The notes under the pieces are model-generated. The model was not told where the DNA came from. It was given only the letters and a program-made list of their open reading frames with translations, and did not search any database. A program made the translations under genes and the position numbers. 20,717 nt of DNA. Origin: a virus. The DNA lies in the IMG/VR virus record IMGVR_UViG_3300020056_000205, positions 1 to 20,717 of that record; one strand, 5' to 3'. How positions within the stretch are numbered: position 1 is the first letter of the stretch; each line of letters begins with the position of its first letter. Of the stretch, positions 19,639 to 20,717 are shown piece by piece.

Positions 19639-20717
19639 ATGGACGTAACAATTTATACAAAATCAAACTGTCCTTTTTGCGAAAAGGCCAAAGCATGGTT
19701 TAAGCAAAGAGGATTTACATATACACAAATATTGCTCGATGACGAAGAGCAAAGATTAGCATTTTATCAAAGAGTAAGTAATGGTCGTCAAGTAAGAAGT
19801 GTACCACAAATTTTTATTGACGATAAACATATTGGAACATATAATGACCTTATGGCTATTGCAGATACTCTTGTTAAGAAGCAAGGTGGTCTGTTAGAGT
19901 TTTCAGAAACATATAAGCCATTCCATTATCCTTGGGCAGTTGAAATTACAACAAGACATGAAAAAGCACATTGGATTGAAGATGAGCTTGACCTATCAGA
20001 AGATGTAGCTGATTGGAAAGGTGGTAAAATTACAGCAGTAGAAAAAGAATATATTACAAACATCTTGAGATTATTTACTCAATCTGATGTTGCTGTTGGT
20101 CAAAACTATTACGACCAATTTATTCCTAAGTTTAAAAATAATGAAATTCGTAATATGTTAGGGTCGTTTGCAGCTCGTGAAGGTATCCACCAGAGAGCTT
20201 ATGCTTTATTAAATGAAACCCTTGGCCTACCTGATAGTGAGTACCACGCGTTCTTAGAGTATTCAGAAATGGCAGATAAGATTGACTATATGAGAAAAGC
20301 TGACACAGCAACATTACGTGGTCTTGGTTTATCTCTTGCTAAATCTGTATTTAACGAAGGTGTTGCACTCTTCGCATCTTTCGTAATGCTATTAAACTTC
20401 CAACGTTTCGGTAAAATGAAAGGTATGGGTAAAGTTGTTGAGTGGAGTATACGAGACGAATCTATTCACGTTGAAGGTAACTCGAAATTATTTAAAGCAT
20501 TTGTTAAAGAGCATAGTCGTGTTGTCGATAATGACTTTAAGAAAGAAATCTATGAGATGTCAAAAGACATTGTAGACCTTGAAGATAAATTCATCGACCT
20601 TGCTTACGAAATGGGTGAGATTGAAGGATTAAACAAAGAAGAAGTCAAACAATATATTCGTTATATTACAGACAGACGCTTACTTCAGCTTGGTATGAAA
20701 CCAAACTTTAAAGTAAA
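19639..20717 (+). CDS. nrdB: Glutaredoxin-NrdB fusion, 3' end beyond the window
   Basis: The frame stays open to the window end (359 full codons). Residues 1-80 are glutaredoxin: M-D-V-T-I-Y-T-K-S-N-C-P-F-C with the C-P-F-C redox pair, and S-V-P-Q-I-F-I-D with the cis-proline. After a linker (K-P-F-H-Y-P-W-A-V) comes the RNR beta subunit. All metal ligands are visible: the Asp in T-Q-S-D-V-A-V-G, E and H in A-R-E-G-I-H-Q-R-A-Y (whose Tyr matches E. coli Y122), the Glu in F-N-E-G-V-A-L-F, and E and H in R-D-E-S-I-H. The fusion would reduce NrdA directly and supply the radical. AAGGA lies seven bases before ATG 19639. An in-frame ATG at 19609, inside nrdA and after AGAGG, is an alternative adding ten residues. 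Confidence 0.93.
   Translation, partial: MDVTIYTKSNCPFCEKAKAWFKQRGFTYTQILLDDEEQRLAFYQRVSNGRQVRSVPQIFIDDKHIGTYNDLMAIADTLVKKQGGLLEFSETYKPFHYPWAVEITTRHEKAHWIEDELDLSEDVADWKGGKITAVEKEYITNILRLFTQSDVAVGQNYYDQFIPKFKNNEIRNMLGSFAAREGIHQRAYALLNETLGLPDSEYHAFLEYSEMADKIDYMRKADTATLRGLGLSLAKSVFNEGVALFASFVMLLNFQRFGKMKGMGKVVEWSIRDESIHVEGNSKLFKAFVKEHSRVVDNDFKKEIYEMSKDIVDLEDKFIDLAYEMGEIEGLNKEEVKQYIRYITDRRLLQLGMKPNFKV

Noticed and set aside
1-20717. tRNA genes, CRISPR arrays, insertion sequences, attachment sites or integrase
   Set aside because: Gaps between genes are too short for most of these, no repeats with spacers or terminal inverted repeats were seen, and no recombinase motif appears in any frame.

Overview
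The window is a compact, AT-rich stretch in which every supported gene lies on the + strand, usually with start/stop overlaps (ATGA, GTGA, TAATG) or gaps of only a few bases. A T4 gp61-type primase, a T4-type lysozyme, class I ribonucleotide reductase genes, TATAAATA-like late promoter motifs and T4-style capsid-targeting N-termini point to a T4-like tailed phage (myovirus). The low GC content and the protein families, which resemble those I recall from cyanophages and pelagiphages, suggest a marine phage. The host cannot be named from the sequence. No tRNA, rRNA, CRISPR array, insertion sequence or integrase was seen, and no stretch over 300 bases lacks a gene.

Layout: (1) 1-3104 is a tightly overlapping operon: serine hydroxymethyltransferase (5' end outside the window), a 62-residue unknown, a GT32-like glycosyltransferase, a sulfotransferase and a GT25-like glycosyltransferase. 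It could tailor glycans on the virion or host surface. (2) 3145-11286, opened by a TATAAATA motif, holds large, highly charged, modular proteins. Many start with a short amphipathic segment ending in E-A or E-S, much like the T4 internal-protein tag MKTYQEFIAEA, and they carry further I/L-x-E sites between basic domains. I read this as a set of proteins packed into the prohead and processed by the prohead protease. One contains a full nucleotidyltransferase domain. A lipoprotein, a small acidic protein and a cupin-like protein are interspersed. (3) 11331-13272 has small conserved phage proteins of unknown function. (4) 13282-16037 has lysozyme, two proteins sharing a gp67-like prohead-core N-terminus, and an overlapping pair that looks like inner and outer spanins. 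(5) From about 16100 the control changes: two near-identical, perfect sigma70-type promoters (TTGACA, 17 bp, TATAAT, with extended -10) drive a tail-anchored coiled-coil protein and the primase. NrdA and a glutaredoxin-NrdB fusion follow and run off the window end.

Together the window joins a late module (head contents, lysis) to an early/middle DNA-replication and nucleotide-supply module. The most notable items are the cluster of tagged, multi-site internal head proteins, the nucleotidyltransferase apparently delivered inside the capsid, the glutaredoxin-NrdB fusion next to a short NrdA without an ATP cone, and the twin promoters with extra shared sequence downstream of the -10 box. All functional statements rest on motif reading and memory of families; no database search was run.
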